Of a stretch of 5,230 nucleotides of DNA, positions 4,035 through 5,230 are shown one piece after another; positions within the stretch are counted from its first letter, which is position 1, and each line of letters opens with the position of its first letter. The DNA lies in assembly GCA_029941825.1 (NCBI GenBank), contig JAPYTM010000012.1:9588-14817 (forward strand), read 5' to 3'. The translations under genes and the position numbers were made by a program. The DNA comes from Candidatus Nitrosopumilus sp. (lineage in GTDB: Archaea > Thermoproteota > Nitrososphaeria > Nitrososphaerales > Nitrosopumilaceae). The notes under the pieces were generated by a model. That model had not been told where the DNA came from, did not search any database, and saw only the letters and a list, made by a program, of their open reading frames with translations.

Positions 4035-4403
4035 TTATGAATTTGATTTTTTTTCTAATTGTTTCTTTAACTTTTGATTTTCTTTTAGTAGTTTATCATT
4101 TTCAGTTCGAAGGGTTTTAGCTGAATTTTGTCTACTGTAAAGAGGATGTCCTGGAGGGATAATTGTAGAATTCATAGTTAGTAACCCTGCAGCATGTTGT
4201 TGATACATGTGTTGAAATCCTTGAAGTTTTTGATTAATTGTATCTGCTTGTTCTGAAAATTGTTCTTTCAGTGGATTTTCATAAATTTTGAACATTGGAT
4301 TGGATAGTCCTGGGGGTAATCTTGGAAACTGAAAAGCCATATGAGGAATATTTGGATTTAATCCATACAAGTTTTGCATGTGTTTTATTGCTAAATTATC
4401 CAC
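4035..4403 (-). CDS. Lineage-specific protein with a C-terminal leucine zipper, unknown function
   Basis: This frame encodes 122 residues from a GTG at 4403, or 114 from the in-frame ATG at 4379. Neither start is settled: an AT-rich box (GATTAATTTT on the minus strand, 4404-4413) suits the ATG, while the GTG has only a weak one. The first half is rich in Pro, Met, Phe and Gln (for example FPRLPPGLSNPMF) and looks partly disordered. Residues 45-70 form a Gln-rich helix. A PPGHPLY turn (83-89) then precedes a short coiled coil, with Leu at 98, 105 and 112 and Asn at 102 and 109. This is the d/a pattern of a parallel dimeric zipper. It has no catalytic motif, Cys or membrane segment. I do not recognise the family; dimerisation is the only role the sequence supports. 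Confidence 0.78.
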   Translation of the reverse strand: MDNLAIKHMQNLYGLNPNIPHMAFQFPRLPPGLSNPMFKIYENPLKEQFSEQADTINQKLQGFQHMYQQHAAGLLTMNSTIIPPGHPLYSRQNSAKTLRTENDKLLKENQKLKKQLEKKSNS

Positions 4404-4430
4404 AAAATTAATCGATATTTGCCATATTTC

Positions 4431-4446
4431 TGCCTTACTTTAGGCA
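4431..4446. repeat. Short inverted repeat in the divergent region
   Basis: TGCCT (4431-4435) and AGGCA (4442-4446) form a 5-bp inverted repeat with a 6-base spacer. It lies between the diverging genes at 4403 and 4541 and about 28 bases upstream of the leftward GTG. It is GC-rich for the area, so possibly an operator, but short. Confidence 0.25.
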
Positions 4447-4494
4447 TTTGATATACTGTTTTGTAACATCTCAATCATTTTTGCTCAAATTGAA

Positions 4495-4532
4495 TTGATC
4501 GCAGATCCTTATAGACTCCACTTTTTGATCGC
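4495..4532 (+). promoter_or_regulatory. Promoter of the CxxC microprotein with flanking direct repeats
   Basis: A TATA-like box CTTATAG (4508-4514) is centred 30 bases before the ATG at 4541. The octamer TTGATCGC occurs on both sides, at 4495-4502 and 4525-4532, start to start exactly 30 bases apart, close to three helical turns. One copy lies upstream of the box and the other next to the likely transcription start. This layout would suit a regulator that binds both sites on one face of the DNA. The regulator is unknown. Confidence 0.45.
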
Positions 4533-4540
4533 TAATACAC

Positions 4541-4687
4541 ATGATAGGATCAAAAAAGACATGTCTCAAATGTAAAAAAATTATCACTGATGGGGATCTT
4601 CATAAAATTGTCATCTATGTTGTTCAAGAAAAATTTACAGAGCACCACTATGAGCATGTTGAATGTCCAGACAAATTTACCGTGTAA
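4541..4687 (+). CDS. CxxC microprotein (48 residues), putative metal-binding
   Basis: This short frame starts MIGSKKTCLKCKKIITDGD and continues with HKIVIYVVQEKFTEHHYEHV before ending ECPDKFTV. It has one CxxC knuckle (C8, C11), a His-rich turn (H35, H36, H39) and C42. A four-ligand zinc site from C8, C11, one of the His residues and C42 is plausible. The alternating hydrophobic strand IVIYVV fits a small zinc-ribbon-like fold. A stop at 4526 limits the frame upstream, so the ATG at 4541 is the only start, and a TATA-like box sits 30 bases before it. Thaumarchaea encode many such tiny zinc-finger-like proteins of unknown role. The residue pattern and promoter make chance unlikely, but no homologue can be named. 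It converges on the cyclase gene, whose stop is 24 bases away. Confidence 0.72.
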   Translation: MIGSKKTCLKCKKIITDGDLHKIVIYVVQEKFTEHHYEHVECPDKFTV

Positions 4688-4700
4688 AACACCATTTATC

Positions 4701-4729
4701 TATGAATACAATTAATCTTTGTATTCATA
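4701..4729. terminator. Perfect 11-bp stem-loop between convergent genes
   Basis: TATGAATACAA (4701-4711) is exactly complementary to TTGTATTCATA (4719-4729), with a 7-base loop. The right arm and loop carry the last codons (Tyr-Glu-Tyr-Lys-Asp) and stop of the cyclase gene; the left arm is just beyond it. For the microprotein transcript it begins 14 bases after the stop. It may act as a 3'-end stabiliser or bidirectional terminator. Archaea do not rely on hairpins for termination, so the role is uncertain, but the repeat itself is plain. Confidence 0.5.
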
Positions 4730-5230
4730 CACTTTGTAAATATTTCCCGTTGTTCTAGAACGATACTTCCATTCACTTTTATCCCACATCATTTCGTTGA
4801 ATTCTTTTTGTGATTCAGGATGTATTTTTTCAAACACATCATTTCCAATTAAAATTTGATTAGGTTTTGCCATATTTTGGATTTTTGCAGCAATGTTCAT
4901 TGCAGGTCCCATTAAATCCACATGGGATTGTTCTTCATCAGATCCATATCGTACTACAATATTTTGTCCAAAATCTATTCCAATTTTTACCATTAAGTCT
5001 GGATAATCATATTGATTTAAAATTGGGTTGATTCCTTTTTGAATTACTGATATCATTGATTTTGCACAACTAACTGCATTATCTACTGCAAGTAATCCAC
5101 TTTCTCCTGTAACAAAATATCCAATTACTGCATCACCTACAAATTTTAGTACATACCCATGATGTTGTCTAATCACTGCTGCCATTTCTTGTGAAAATGA
5201 ACTTACAATTATTGCAATTTTTTCTGCAGG
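4712..5230 (-). CDS. Class III adenylate/guanylate cyclase catalytic domain, C-terminal part (5' end outside window)
   Basis: The frame stays open to the right edge, giving 172 visible residues; the ATG at 5185 is internal, because the preceding residues (PAEKIAIIVSSFSQE) continue the cyclase helix. Cyclases of this class make cAMP or cGMP from ATP or GTP as dimers with shared active sites. Counting from that internal Met, GYVLKFVGDAVIGYF (10-24) holds the second metal-binding Asp (D18) and a base-contacting Lys (K14). VKIGIDFGQ (66-74) is the central strand, and VDLMGPAMNIAAKIQNMA (89-106) carries D90, the adenine-side position, and N97. The usual transition-state Arg four residues after the Asn is K101. 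The first metal Asp lies outside the window, so completeness and any N-terminal sensor domain cannot be judged. ATP preference is suggested by K14 and D90, but this is not certain. Confidence 0.93.
   Translation of the reverse strand, partial: PAEKIAIIVSSFSQEMAAVIRQHHGYVLKFVGDAVIGYFVTGESGLLAVDNAVSCAKSMISVIQKGINPILNQYDYPDLMVKIGIDFGQNIVVRYGSDEEQSHVDLMGPAMNIAAKIQNMAKPNQILIGNDVFEKIHPESQKEFNEMMWDKSEWKYRSRTTGNIYKVYEYKD

Noticed and set aside
1..5230. CRISPR array, insertion sequence, toxin-antitoxin pair or defence island
   Set aside because: There are no regularly spaced repeats, transposase motifs, terminal inverted repeats or target duplications. The two adjacent small-gene pairs do not show toxin or antitoxin motifs.

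Overview
The window looks like a piece of a Nitrosopumilus-like ammonia-oxidising archaeal (Thaumarchaeota/Nitrososphaerota) chromosome. This rests on several things seen together: very AT-rich DNA, compact genes on both strands, and archaeal TATA-like boxes about 24-30 bases before most start codons with little or no leader. The tRNA gene carries no encoded CCA. The protein set (stand-alone Lrp/AsnC ligand-binding domains, a DUF6659-like protein, a PduO-type adenosyltransferase, small lineage-specific proteins) fits that group. The lineage is inferred from style and family content, not from a marker gene.

Layout. At 1-59 the first codons of a leftward gene leave the window; it diverges from a small unknown gene at 138-437. 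That gene converges, with a 4-base overlap, on a leftward pair: an HD-domain nucleotidase-like gene (661-1194) followed 2 bases later by a small helical protein gene (434-658). The HD gene diverges from a PduO-type corrinoid adenosyltransferase (1281-1817). A noncoding stretch then leads to tRNA-Phe (GAA) at 1996-2069, a short unlisted gene of 50 codons (2112-2264), and a lysine-tailed small protein (2386-2637). Next come two tandem RAM (Lrp/AsnC ligand-binding) single-domain genes (2672-3123), the second starting at TTG behind a clear Shine-Dalgarno, and a VOC/glyoxalase-fold gene (3158-3571). The last converges with a 4-base overlap on a DUF6659-like gene (3568-3954, minus). A lineage-specific protein with a short leucine zipper (4035-4403, minus) diverges from a 48-residue CxxC microprotein (4541-4687). 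The window ends in the C-terminal part of a class III adenylate/guanylate cyclase catalytic domain (4712-5230, minus, 5' end outside).

How the genes work together. There is no single pathway. The two RAM genes form a translationally coupled unit and probably encode partner subunits that bind a small ligand. The HD nucleotidase and the adenosyltransferase share a divergent promoter region but have unrelated housekeeping roles (nucleotide and B12 metabolism). No mobile element, CRISPR array or defence system is visible. The items most worth a second look are a paired 8-bp direct repeat around the microprotein promoter, a perfect 11-bp hairpin between the converging microprotein and cyclase genes, a C-C mismatch in the tRNA T-stem, an Arg-to-Lys change in the cyclase active-site motif, and the two microproteins themselves.
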